This document shows positions 34,257 through 45,769 of a DNA stretch of 64,000 nt, piece by piece. The translations under genes and the position numbers were made by a program. The notes under the pieces are model-generated. The model saw only the letters and a list, made by a program, of their open reading frames with translations. It had not been told where the DNA came from and made no database searches. How positions within the stretch are numbered: the first letter of the stretch is position 1; each line of letters opens with the position of its first letter. Origin of the DNA: Cycas panzhihuaensis (lineage: Eukaryota > Cycadophyta); NCBI GenBank assembly GCA_023213395.1, contig CM041465.1, positions 61,945,741 to 62,009,740 of the forward strand, given 5' to 3'.

Positions 34257-36961
34257 TATTTCCTAGCTTCTAGGAATGGATACGGAATCACCGACTCAGG
34301 TAAGTGTAGGTATGTTTCTCACCTTATTATCACTTTCATTTGATGAGTGTTTGCTTGCATGTCTGCATGTGTGTGGCTTTGTAGGCGACTTTGTCTTCAT
34401 CTACACTTATTTTAGCCTATGACGACTATAGCAGGGGCACACTCCCAGCAAGTGTGGCACCCTGGTGGCCACTCCACTTCCCGCATCTGCCTTCCTCGCT
34501 CCAAGATCCACTTGGCTTGCACCACCTCTGCCCGTGTGATGACCCGTCATCGTTTGGTTGACTTGCCACACCGTTTTGAGCCCTATTTTTACTCTTTTGG
34601 ACCCGTCTATTGGCTTGTTTACCCCCGGGTAGGTGTTTCAGCCCCCTATTGGCCCTTTTTGCCATCTGCCCATAGCCTAGGTTGGCTGGCCAGGCCTGTT
34701 TTTGTGTCCGGGTTTGTCTGGAGATTTTCGGCATGCCGAATATCTCAGATCTGGATTTTGTGGCGGTATGATTATTCCTACTTATTTTTTAAAATCCGCC
34801 GTGGCAATTTTGCATTTATTACAAAACTGCCACGTGTCTCGTGACTTAACTCGCTCCCAGTTGCGCCCTAATCGCTCGCTTTAGGGTTTGGGTTGGGTAC
34901 TTAAGTCATGATCTACTCATTTTTTAGAACTTTTGGCTCACTTTTTGGATTGCTCCTCAAGGAAACAACGCTGTGCTCTGCTCTTCTCTGCTGCCCTACT
35001 GCTACCACAGGACCGCCTTCTCTCCTACAGTGCCCAGCTCTCCTTCGGTGTGGCTAGGACATATTCCCAGCCCCTCACACACCTTAGAGAGGGCCCCTTG
35101 GAGAGATTTCAATAGATTCTTGCCCCGGGCATTCTTCAAGTGTTCCAAGTGCAGGTGTTCTCCTTCCAACTTCATTAGCAGGGCCTCAAACCTGCTACAC
35201 CACAGTTCTGGGCTGATTTCTTAGCCTCTCCTTGCCAGCCCTTGGCTGAGGCAAGCACCTTTCCTCTTCCACTTAGGTATTTATTGATTTGAGTTGTTTC
35301 TCTTGTGTTATTGATGCCTTATCTTGCTTGTTTCTTGCTTATCTTTGTGAGGGTTATTTCCCTCTTTATATTGGACTGTTCTACCTCTGCTATAGCACTC
35401 TTACCTACATTTGTTGCTCAAGGCAGCGGTATTGAGGGTTGACATAGGGTTTGGGAAGGAGCTGGGTGGATTCCGCACCACCTTCCACGCTCCTCAAGTG
35501 GCTTTAAGAACCCCAAATCCTCCCTCTTGCCTCGTGCTGCCCTTGGCACTCAAATGGGGGTTTGTTGGCCCTCTCTTAGCCATCGAAATCAGTGTTGTCA
35601 CATGTTGCAGCGCTGGTTTAAGGGCTTAGGCTTAGGTCTGGGCAACTTACATAAGTCCCGACCACTTGCCCCTGTCTAACTGTTTTCCTGGCAGCCTGGT
35701 TTGCTCTCTGTAGCATCCCGGTTTGCCGTAGGTCTTCTTTGGCTCCTCATCGCCTCCTTGTTGCTATTTCCAGCCATCTTCCTTGGCTCTACCCTCGCTA
35801 CCTTGTGGCTTTTGGGGGGAGGTTAGGGTGTTCTTCACAGGAGGTGGGCCACTTCGAGGCTTACCGGTTACTTTCCTTTCGCTTTGGTTGCCCTCTTTTA
35901 CATACTATCATCGTTGTGTTGATGCTAACATATATGTGTTCAAGTTTATATTTGTATTATATAGATATGTATTGTTAGGATCTCGTCATTGCATGTTAGT
36001 ACCCTTTCTCCGGAAAGGGGGAGGTCGCCATTGCTTGCAAGTGCTTGGAGAGTGCGAAAGGTATTTTCCGCTTGTTCCGTTACCGGTAAGTGCTCCTACG
36101 CATGTTATACTTTCATACTTCTTTAGTCACTAGTATTTAGTTCCTTTCTTTCCTTGGCATTGTATTTAGTATTTTTTCTGGGGAAGGTAAAGGAGCCCCT
36201 CTTCCAATCCGCCGCGACGCTTCGCATCCGATGCACCTCGTGGAGTAGTTTGGTGTCCCTCAGGAGGGCCCTCGTCACGCACGCCTCCGGTCCTGGTGCA
36301 CGCCTCACTCCACCCTACTACTCTCTCCTTTTGAATTCTTTTTTTAGTAATTAACTCATTGGAGATCAAAAGGGAAACTTAACTTTGCTTTTTGGTTTAT
36401 GCTTTATTTGTTTTATTGCATGCATCTCTACTACCCATAGGGAAAGGTCATAGGAACTGCCCTTTTTTACCTTTCCTCCTTTTCTTAGCCGTGCAACCTT
36501 CTTGCCCCCCATATTACTCGTGTGCCCAGTTAGTTTGCTTAGGCATACCTTGACCCACCTTCTTGGGTCATCCCTCTTACTTTCCTTTGGTTCCCCGCTC
36601 CGCCGGATAACCAAAGTGACCCCGCTTATAGGCCAGCCGCTTGCCTATCCTCCTTCATTTCCCGTCGCTTTAGGGAAACTCTTGAAGGTTCCTCTTCTTC
36701 CCCTTCCGACCATCCAAGGGTGGGAGGATCCTTCCCTTAGGTCAACCCAGGCTAACCCTACACCTCCTCACCTCTTGTTCGAAGTGGTGGGGGATCACCC
36801 TTTGGTAGCCACATTCCATTGCAGGTCCCGAACTCGCGCTCCAGTGTATGGGGCGCCCTGCGTGGTAATTACTTTACTTATAGGTCTCTTCCTTGATCAT
36901 ATTATCAGCCACTCTTACCACACCTATTTAATTAGGTAGCTATCCCGTAGATGCGTGTCCA
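34257..36961 (+). repeat. 5' LTR of gypsy C (about 2.7 kb)
   Basis: It begins TATTTCCTAGC (TG changed to TA) where the gypsy D gag is cut, and ends GCGTGTCCA one base before the primer site. It is homologous to the gypsy D LTR over its length. Long open frames inside (34419-34844, 36502-36939) are not preserved in gypsy D and are attributed to high GC content. Confidence 0.68.
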
Positions 36962-36962
36962 C

Positions 36963-36981
36963 TGGCAACCATACTGGGGAC
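36963..36981 (+). other. Primer binding site of gypsy C
   Basis: TGGCAACCATACTGGGGAC lies one base after the LTR end. It resembles the TGGC...GGGGA sites of Tat/Athila-type elements; it is not the initiator-Met type used by the copia elements here. I do not assign the tRNA. Confidence 0.55.
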
Positions 36982-37249
36982 TGCCAGTAAGGGAGCTAGT
37001 TTCTGCTCTCTTCAGTTGGTTTCGCTACCTTTTTGTGATCCTTCTTCGCCTATTTTGATCTCTTCGTTGGGCAGCCCCCAACGCGTGTGCTTTTACCGCC
37101 CTCTCCTTTTCCCTAACATTGTTGGTTGATCTTGTATGTGACGCTTCTCTCGTCATTTGCGTGGTCTACCTCCATTATTAGAAGACCCCGAGTGTTGCCC
37201 TCTTCCTTTATCAGATTCTGATCTAACTATGGAGGGATACTCTTCTGAT

Positions 37250-38430
37250 TAGGCCTACCACACTTCAACCTTAGAAACCCATGCTTTTCCTTCCTCTATT
37301 CCCGGGTCCACCCAAGAGGGTGATGAACCCCTTTACTACCCAAGTGACCAACATCTCTCGCTCGATGTCCATCCTTCTACCCATGCCATAGAAGGATCCG
37401 CTCCTCTTGAGACTTGCCACGTAATCAGTGACTCTTATGAGGAGCATCCCAAGGAACCTACCTTGTTCGAGGTCCCAATTACCTCTCATGAGTATGTAGG
37501 AACCCCTCCTGTCGATGTAGTTAAAGCTCTCAATGAGTGTCGCCGTACGACACGCTTGCAACCGCGTCTTGGATGGCTTGAGGGTGCCCTCCGTGGAGGA
37601 GGCTCTTCCTCTTCTGCTCCTCCCCCGCACACCTCATCCTCATCTACTCTTCCTTTGACAACAAATCCCTTTGTGCCTACGTGTGTGTCCCGCTCCTTTC
37701 CTATTCTCATAGTGGGGGCACGCGTTGCACCTTCTATTTCTCATCGAGGTCTTCGTGTTTCAGGATCTCCCCGTGGTGTGTCTTTCCCTCAATTGAAGGT
37801 TAGCATACCCGTCCCTAGCCAAACCAATGTGCCATCCCCTAATGTGACGCATACCGTTCCTAGTAGGCCTGTCGGTCCTGCTAGCCTTTGGACTACTAGT
37901 CATGTGGGACCCGCTCCCACACACTCTTGAAACCAACACATTGGCGCTTCTTTCTACGTTCCCCCAGGGTATATTTCTCAACCTTGGGGGCCCCAGGGTA
38001 TACTTCTCAACCTTGGGGGCAAGGAGAGGAAGCTGTCTCCCGGTTTATGGGGTGGATCCACTACACCCATATGGGGTTGCTCCACCTACAGGTGGCCCAT
38101 ATGGGTAAAACCTGGTTCCACATCCATCTTGTCCGTCATCCAATATAATTCCATTTGTTGTGCCTTCGCAAGGGAACCCAACTCCCTTCTAAGGCACCTA
38201 CTCCCACGCCTCTTCTCAGCAGGGGGCGTTTCCTCAAGAAGGGATGGGTGTTCCACCCCCATCCGCTCCTTGTGCATTGCCTACTACGATATTCGTTGAC
38301 CCTACGGTCTAGGCAAGGGCATACCCCTTCATGGACTTTAGGTCAACACCTCTATCCATCGATGCGTTAAGAACCAATCTGCCCCCTCATCCCCCTGAAG
38401 TTCCTAGATTCGACGGTGCCCGTCATGAAG
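37250..38430 (+). pseudogene. gag: gypsy C gag, N-terminal Pro-rich region
   Basis: Low-complexity Pro/Ser/Gly-rich coding leads into the conserved block LRTNLPPHPPEVPRFDGA at about 38365-38420. Alignment with the gypsy D counterpart supports a coding past. It includes a short tandem duplication around 37963-38022 (GGTATA(T/C)TTCTCAACCTTGG twice). Stops, mostly TAG, break the frame. Frames 37463-37930 and 37902-38108 are parts of it or overlap it; the exact ancestral frame is uncertain. Confidence 0.5.
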
Positions 38431-39534
38431 ACCAGTGAGCATGTGCATAGTTTTTCTATGGCATGCATCGATTACTGGGCTTACGACCACATTTTAATGA
38501 AATTATTCTCGCGATCCTTGTAGGATGACGCCCTCAAGTGGTTCTACCACTTCCTTGCCTATTCTATCCATTCATTCCAGCAATTGGTGGATGAATTCAT
38601 CAACTATTTTGATGTAGCTCATCCATTTGAGAGCGGAATGAAGTCGCTTCTTTCGCTCAAACAAGGTCACGATAAAATGAACTGTGACTTTATGCGGCGA
38701 TTCCATGACTTGCTTCACTCCACTAAGGCAACATTGCCCGAGGAGTTGAAGCGAGACCTTTTCATCAATGCACTTCGTCCTGAAGTACATGTGAAAGTCC
38801 TCAAGATGGAGGCAATCACATGCGACTCCGCGATCGCCAAGTGTCTGGCGTTGGAGGCTATTGAGATCCAAGCTGGTCTCAAGAAACCTCTTAAGCCCTC
38901 ATAGCGCCGTGAGGCACCACCCCCAACCAAGGATACCAAACCTTCACAACCTACCCGGTCTTCCTCTCATCCGACTGAGAGGACTTTAGACCCTCTCACA
39001 TCAGCCATACGCTCATTCGAGCGTACGATGAAGGAACTCAAGCTTCAAGCTCCTTCATCCCCTACATCCAATAAACAAGTCCAACAAATAACCCAAGCTC
39101 CTCTCCCTAGGAATGGAAACACCCAGTGCTCTCAAGCGAGAAGGTCAGACCCTCCGCTTGAGAAGAAGTGGTGCTCCATTCATGGGGAGTGCTTTCACGA
39201 TGATTCACGTTGTAGGGCCCAGCATCCTAAGGATGCTCCTCGACGTGACTCTTCCCCCAAATGGGCCTCAAGGCCTAATTTAGACCAACTAGTTCACAAG
39301 GATCCGTTCCCTAAATATGGGGAATGTGATCGTAACACCCAAACCAAGAGTAACCAGAACCGAGGAAGATCACCTGATCCCCATCCTTCCCGTGACAAAG
39401 GGAAGGGTACCCGGAGCTCATCTTCCTCCTCTCACTCTCCTAGCCATCGCACCCCATCACCTTCGCGACCCTGGAACAAGGGGAAGAAGGTGATCCAGTT
39501 GCTTAAAGTGACTCCTTCCTATGCCCTTACGTGA
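38430..39534 (+). pseudogene. gag: gypsy C gag: capsid and nucleocapsid
   Basis: The capsid part is open at 38584-38904 (FINYFDVAHPFESGMKSLL, LPEELKRDLFINALRPEVH), matching the retrotransposon gag family. The second open part, 39028-39534, carries a knuckle at about 39165-39210, WCSIHGECFHDDSRC. This is CX2HX4HX4C, the variant typical of Tat/Athila-branch elements, and it is fully conserved. A Ser/Arg/Pro-rich basic tail follows. A TAG at 38902-38904 separates the two parts within one frame. It would assemble the particle and bind RNA. Confidence 0.78.
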
Positions 39535-39539
39535 TCACA

Positions 39540-40420
39540 AGCCGCCAAGGAAGCAGCCGGAGCTTCTTGCTTTTCTGCTCCTTTCGACCCTCTTCTAGAG
39601 AACCTTCCTCTAGAAATACCTCTCTTTCCCAAGGCTATTCCTGTATGCCCAGGTCATTACGATTTCTGAAGGGCACTTACCCAGCCTACTGCGAAGGGTA
39701 AGCCCTTCTCCATCGTGGATGAGCTTCATACTGTCGCCGCAGGAATGTCCTTGATGGACGTTTTGAGGAGTTGTCTCGAATAACGGGCCCTCCTCTTGGA
39801 AGCTTTAGGATCGAGTGATGCGCCTGTCCACGCTTTGGGTGTCACCCAAGGTTGTGGACCCATTATCTCATTTGATCCTAAGGATCTTCCTCCCGCCAGT
39901 GAAAGGGAATGTTAGTGGAACTTCCCATTCACTATCACTATCGATACACCCGATTGTACTCTCCGAAGAACTGTTATAGACAATGGTTCTTCTATCAATG
40001 CCATGCCCTTGCGTGTCATGCAAGAGCTTGGTATCTTTACCTTAGAACCTGTTCCATGGCAATGCCAAGGTTATGACGGTAGCGAGAAGACCCCTTTGGG
40101 ATCTGCCGCGATTCCGCTCACCCTTGAGGGCAAGACCGTTCTTCTGCAAGCGTTGTAGTCCTCGACGTTGACGTGGACTACAACCTCCTTCTAGGTCGTC
40201 CATGGCTCGACCAAATGGGGGCCGTGTGCTTGACTCTTTGGGGACAACTTAAATTCATCCATGACGGACGGATGAGAGTGATTCCCTGTGAACACCCATT
40301 TACCAAACAAACTCGTTCCACCAGTTCGGTAAACCCAGGTCCTTCCACGCATGCCTCAGCTTGCTCTATTAGTATAACCCATCCGAAGAAGATCTCGCAT
40401 CTTCTTCCCCTAGTCTCATG
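39540..40420 (+). pseudogene. pol: gypsy C aspartic protease (decayed)
   Basis: The active-site motif VIDNGSSINAMPL lies at about 39970-40010, with D-N-G-S-S in place of D-S/T-G as in related Tat-type elements. The second hydrophobic block, DVDYNLLLGRPWLDQMG, is at about 40165-40215 in another frame, so a frameshift near 40150 separates the two halves. The last block, LKFIHDGRMRVIPCEHPF, follows. Protease processes the Gag-Pol polyprotein. Confidence 0.72.
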
Positions 40421-42536
40421 CGGTTTGCCCCTATTTGTGTTGGGAGTTACGGGTACCTTGCTTCGTTTAGTGATGACGAGTCACACGACGAAGATGAGGA
40501 TTGTCTTCACCCCGTCTCTTTCCTCCGCACCAGTAGGTCGCACCCGTCTCGTTCCAGATCCCTATCTGGAATCTCTCTCATTGGTGAGGCTAGCTATTCA
40601 TGCGTGTCCCACGTCATCATTCGTGTTGACCCACCCGTCGTCAGTTCTTCTTCTTCATTACCCCCTGTAGGTAATGGCTTTGAAGAATTGCCTTTCGCTC
40701 CTTCCGAGGAGCATCTTCTTGGCTTTCCTTCAGAATCCCGCGAGGAAGTTGAGCAACTCGATGACCATCACGATTCCGTCGCTCTTACTCCCTCCAGTGC
40801 TTCCTTTGCTCGAAATAAGGTCATCCATGGGGTGGATTACTTCGAGGATGACAAAGCCTTGCTTGAGCATCTGGCGGGTTTTGCGCCTAACTTGCCTTCT
40901 GGTCACTACAGGCTTGGTCACCAGAAGATCCTCGTGATCGGATCCACACTTGCTGATCTAATCCCGTCTCCTATTCCTCCTCCTCCTATTGACCTTGCCC
41001 CTCTCCACTTCAAGGAGGGCAATGCCATATGTATGGAGGCAACCCAAGACACAGTCTTGGCCCTGGGCAAGGTCATTAAGGTCAGGTTGGAATGTTCCCC
41101 TAATGAGATAAGGGAGTACTCCCTTCTGTTTTAGGAGTTTCAAGACGTGTTTGCATGGGATTATGCTGACATGAAGGGAATCGACCCCTCCATTATCACT
41201 CATAACCTCACCACCATTCCTGGTGCCCACCCTGTATGCTAGAAGCAGCGTCCCCTTCACCTGAAGCTCTCAGCCGCCGTCAAGATGGAGGTTGAGAAGC
41301 TCCTGGACGCTGGGCTTATCACTTCCATTGACTACTCTAAGTGGGTCTCTAACATTATCCCCGTTGCTAAAAAGAACAGGGCAATCTGTATATGTGTCAA
41401 CTTTCGCGACATCAATAATGCTTGTCCCAATGATAATTTCCCGTTACCCTTCCTCAATCAAATCATTGATCGCACCGTTGGATTTGAAGTTATGTCCTTA
41501 ATGGATGGCTTCTCTGGCTATAACCAAATTCAGATTTCTCCTGAAGACCGCCACAAGACGGCCTACACTACTCCTTGGGGTACCTTCGCCTACAAGGCGA
41601 TGCCCTTTGGCCTTAAGAATGCAGGTGCTACTTACCAAAGAGCCATGCATTTCATTTTCCATGACCTTATTGATAACACATTGGAGGTCTTCATGGATGA
41701 TATAATGGGTCTCTCCCACGTCAGGGCCCATAACCCATCCGACTTGCATGCCATCTTCTCACGATGCCACAAGTATCACGTCAATCTAAATCTGCTCAAG
41801 TGTATATTTGCCGTTACCTCGAGTAAACTCCTTAGTTTCCTTATGTCTAAACAAGGAATTCAAATTGACCCTGACAAGGTCAGGGCAATCCTTGACATGC
41901 CGCCGCCTAGAACTCAACGACAGATTAAGTCGTTTCTAGGGAGGCTTGGTTTTCTTAGGCGCTTCTTAGCCGACTTCGCTGTGAGCACTAAACCCCTCAC
42001 GAACCTATTGAAGAAGGGAGCTCCTTTTGCTTAGCCTGACAAGACCCAAAAGGCCTTCGAAGGACTTAAAGAAGCCCTGGCTTCCACTCCTACGTTGGCG
42101 CCTCCTCGATTCGATAGGCCCTTCGTCCTATACACCTCGGCGATTGACGAATCCTTGGGCTCTATGCTAGCTCAGGAGGATGACTCGGGAACCGAGAGAG
42201 CTATATATTTCATCAGTCGTACCCTCGTGGATGCTGAGCTTAATTATTCCCCCGCCGAGAAGGAGTGCCTCTCCTTGGTCCATGCGACCAAGAAGTTCAG
42301 ACATTACTTACTTGGCAACACCACCAAGGTGATCGTTCAATCTAATCCCTTGTGATACTTGCTAACTCGTTCGGATTTGATAGGTAGGGCTAGTCATTGG
42401 GCCATCCTACTTCAAGAATTTGACCTCCATATCGTTAACTAGAAATCAAAGAAGGGAATGATAGTGGCCGAGCAACTCACGAACGCCCCTATCCCTAACT
42501 CCTTTGGTGCTCCGGATTGTGACTCTCCCCGATGAG
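40418..42536 (+). pseudogene. pol: gypsy C linker, reverse transcriptase and RNase H
   Basis: One reading frame carries linker, RT and RNase H, interrupted only by single stops: TAG at about 41132, 41239, 42032 and 42441, and TGA at about 42353 and 42534. The open parts are 40418-41134, 41285-42034 and 42095-42355. RT landmarks: WVSNIIPVAKKN, VNFRDINNACPNDNFPLPF, SLMDGFSGYNQIQISPED and the catalytic FMDDI with both Asp. RNase H: FVLYTSAIDESLGSMLAQ and YSPAEKECLSLVHATKKFRH. The ACPNDNFPLP and MDGFSGYNQI motifs point to the Tat branch. Each stop is one C-to-T step from Gln or Arg. Confidence 0.88.
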
Positions 42537-42559
42537 TCTATCTTGACAATTCAGGGAGC

Positions 42560-43830
42560 CTCTCCCCATCCACTCGTCGACGATGAGTGGTATGGTGGCA
42601 TAGTGCGATATCCTACATAGCAGCAATACCGCCCCGACACTAGTAGCAAAGTTAGATCTTGTATCCAGACTTCTGCTAGACAATACCTCCTCATGGATGA
42701 GGTATTGTACAAGAGGTCCTTCGATGGGACCCTCCTCCGCTACATCACTAATGACGAAGCTGACCAGGTACTTTGCGAATGCCACCACGGTATTTATGGA
42801 GGTCACTTTGGGGGCTAGTCTATGGCTTAGAGGATCCTTCGCATGGGTTATTTCTGGCCATCCCTCTTTAAGGACACTCACGCCTTTGCTCTAAAATGTC
42901 GGTAGTGTCAGGAACATGCCAACATTTCCCATGTGCCTTCTGAGGCCCTGCATCCCATTGTTTCACCATGGCCTTTTGCTCAGTGGGGACTAGACATCAT
43001 TGGAGCTATCTCCCCACCCTTGTCATCGTAGCACAAGTTCATCTTGACTGCCACAGAGTATTTTACCAAATGGGCAGAGGCCATTCCCTTGATCACTACC
43101 CCTAGTAAAACGATTGCCACGTTCATTTACGAGTATATCATTTGCTATTTTGGGATTCTGGATGTCCTAATCACTGATAATGGAACTCCTTTCTATAATA
43201 AGGAGATGGATAAGCTTTATGAGAAGTTTAAAATTTCTCACAGGACTTCCTCCCCTTACTACCCTCAGGCAAATGGCCAAGTGGAGTCTTTTAATAAGAC
43301 TCTCATCAACATTCTCAAGAAAATCATTGCTCAATCCCATAAGGATTGGCACCTTCAGTTGCCCTCCATCTTGTGGGCTTACCGCACCTCTATCCGTTCT
43401 GCCACGGGAATGACCCCATTCTCCCTGGTCTACGGTACTAAGGCGGTACTCCCGCTGGAGGTGGAGATTCCTTCCTTGCAAGTCTCCCTTCGAGGTTTCA
43501 TCGACGAAGAGTCGATCCGTCAGGCTACTTTCTTGGACCTCGAAGCTTTGGATGAGAGATGCTTAGCTGCTTATCAGGCTAACCTAGCATCCAAAGCCCA
43601 CTCACAAAGGGCCTACGATAAACACCTTCATTCCCGCCTTTTGTTTCCTGGGGACCACGTCCTCAAGCTCGAGTATCTCCATGACCGCTTGACCAAGTTC
43701 AAACCCTGATGGGTTGGTCCATTCATCATTATCGAATCCCTCGATAATGGTGCCTACAGGATAGCCACCCTAGAAGGGCTTGAATTCGAGAAAGCTGTTA
43801 ATGGGAAATTCCTTAAGAAATTTTATGCGT
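42560..43830 (+). pseudogene. pol: gypsy C integrase
   Basis: The HHCC zinc finger is complete except for a TAG between the two Cys (CHHGIYGGHFGG, then CR.CQEHA at about 42896-42915). The core has all three catalytic residues: Asp in QWGLDIIGAI (about 42980), Asp in LITDNGTPF (about 43175) and Glu in NGQVESFNKT (about 43275). The open stretch 43044-43709 (221 codons) spans most of the core and the C-terminal domain (FPGDHVLKLEYLHDRL). It is the best preserved integrase in the window. It lies in a different frame from RT, so there is a frameshift near 42.54 kb. Confidence 0.88.
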
Positions 43831-44480
43831 GATCTTTCGACGATCTCTTCGCCCTGCTCCGAAATGAGCCTAAACTATCATCTTAGGTTGTCCCCATTCT
43901 TCCCAACCACGGGCAGAATGGTAATTTAAGATGGATCCTTCTTCTTCTTCCCAGTTCCTTCTGCAGAACCCATGTTCCCATACCCTCTCGAGAACTTTTG
44001 TCATCTTGCTTGGGCATCCCCCAATCAGGAAGACGCTTGGGAGCATCGTCGCTCCTCTTTCTTGTATGTCATTTCCTTTGCATATTCTGCTATGCTCTTC
44101 TGTAGACGTGTATGCTGCTCTATCCTCTAACCTCACACCTCTCTGTCATCTTCACTCACGACGTGTGTGCGTGCTCATGTTAGACATATAGCCATACATG
44201 GAAGGAAACGTGTGCATCATACAACAAAATATTCATAACATGAAATATCGACATCATAACATTTACAACCATACAAAATAAACATACATGTCATCCACAC
44301 ATGATATATCATACACAGCATCTCATATCCAAATGGGGTTTCAATTACCTCGTATACATATATACATCTAAAAATCATGTCACATCATACATGTGGGAAG
44401 CCGGTGTCCTTGCACAAGGGGTATAATCATATGGTCCTATATATAACCCCCTGGAGGCCCGTGCTTTCCCCTTTCAAAAT
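43831..44480 (+). other. gypsy C post-integrase spacer
   Basis: Non-coding sequence follows the integrase stop. 44205-44400 is rich in CATA/ACAT repeats (CATAACAT, CATACAT). No LTR start matching 34257 is found here. Confidence 0.45.
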
Positions 44481-44494
44481 CATATGTACATATC

Positions 44495-44782
44495 CTACTC
44501 TACTGCTGCTCCGCTCCTGGGGTACCATCTCCTAGTCTCTGTGATCCCTCTCCTGGGGACCACATGCCTCCGAGGCTCCTCTTGGGCCTCTGTGAGTTGC
44601 CCACCTCGCTCTTCTCGTCTCGCGGTCGTCTCGCGGTCGTTGCCACCATGTGGGTATGTGTCCTGCTCTGGCTCGACCTCGACACCATCTGTGCTACCAG
44701 CTGATCGTATCGGGCCTGGATATGATCCCTCTCTCCTCGGAGTGCTTCCTCTATCACTCCATATGGACCCCAGGGATCTCAT
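44495..44782 (-). other. GC-rich island with overlapping antisense open frames
   Basis: Two minus-strand frames overlap here: 44782-44495 (95 codons) and 44757-44500 (85 codons), the second starting MIEEALRGERDHIQARYDQL with a coiled-coil look. Many Arg, Glu and Gly codons reflect the high GC content. A plus-strand frame (44484-44900, 138 codons) covers the same DNA. Known Tat-branch elements such as Grande carry an antisense gene between IN and the 3' LTR, which makes the minus-strand reading plausible. I do not recognise the protein. Confidence 0.35.
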
Positions 44783-44997
44783 TAAGAGTCATAGAGATGA
44801 GTATATAATATGTTATATAGGAGATAAGAGGATGATGAGAGGCATTTTGTGGGCCTTCAGTATGTATTATGGGTGTATGTATTATGAGTCACCTAGGTGA
44901 CAAATGTACCATATTTTATTATCATGTATATATTAATCTTTTTCTCTCAAAACTTGTGTATGATTACTTGTCTCTAAACACTTTTTCCCCCTTATTT

Positions 44998-45769
44998 CCA
45001 TTTTAAATTTTGAGTATAGGATGTATTCATTAGTGTGATTGTCCAAAGAAACATGTAATAAACTTTATCATTTTTACTTTTTTTGTTCTTTTATGGTTAT
45101 ACACCCTTTTTCGATTTTTTTTCATACTATATGCATGATAGTTTATACTTCTTCTGTAGTAGAGATGGTTTAGGAAAGACAAGATTACGAGAAAAAATAA
45201 GAACTAGAAGATAAATAAAAGATCAAAAGGGAGGAGGTGAAAGGTTTACTTATTCTATTTTTATAAACTTAAAACCATTTGAAACAAACAGTAATAGGCT
45301 TATAAAAGAAAAAGATAGAATCATATGAATTTCCCGAAAGGAAAAATTCACATAACTCACATCATACTCCTGATAGGTTATATAAATATAGGATAACCCC
45401 TCATTTATATAATATATCATAAAAAAAATATTTTTTTTACCAAATAAAACTAATATCATTTAATAAACAACTGGCTATTCAAGTATACTAGATTCCTCTT
45501 TGGCTCCTTTTAAGGGAAAAAAGATTTTAGGGACTTGCCTTTTATTAAGATCCTTCATGGCCCAATATTCACATATTGGTCTAGCCCTTTCACATACCTC
45601 ATGTTAGTCTCATACCTATCACCATAATCTTCAAACTACCCTAATATATAGTCTTATCAAACCAATAGTTTATACTTGTCATGGAGTGGTAGTTTATACT
45701 CATTCTAGGGTGGAGGTGCCCCTAAATAAAAGAGAAAAATCAACTAAAATAATCATTAAGTATTAATGA
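44998..45769 (-). other. Presumed 3' untranslated part of gypsy E
   Basis: AT-rich sequence shows no recognisable domain on either strand. The minus open frame 45459-45250 has no motif. The assignment to E rests only on position. Confidence 0.35.

Larger units (their letters stand above)
34257..44900 (+). mobile_element. Ty3/gypsy Tat-like retrotransposon C
   Basis: It has a 5' LTR of about 2.7 kb, a primer site, gag with a CHHC knuckle, protease, RT, RNase H and integrase, all on the plus strand. It is GC- and CpG-richer than anything else in the window and its pol frame is broken mostly by single stops, so it appears younger. It inserted into the gag of its relative gypsy D. No 3' LTR is found before gypsy E begins near 45 kb, so the 3' LTR is either lost or pushed beyond the window by the insertion of E. 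The 3' limit given is approximate. Confidence 0.78.

Noticed and set aside
34419-34844. 141-codon plus-strand open frame
   Set aside because: It lies inside the gypsy C LTR, is not preserved in the homologous gypsy D LTR, and has no motif; long frames are expected in GC-rich DNA.
36502-36939. 145-codon plus-strand open frame
   Set aside because: Within the last part of the gypsy C LTR, ending just before the primer site; not conserved in gypsy D.
43910-43950. Start of a gypsy C 3' LTR (CCCAACCACGGGCAGAATGG resembles the D LTR start)
   Set aside because: Only about 10 bases agree and the sequence beyond does not match the C or D LTR.
44205-44400. CRISPR-like or satellite array of CATA/ACAT repeats
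   Set aside because: Spacing and unit length are irregular; it is low-complexity spacer sequence.
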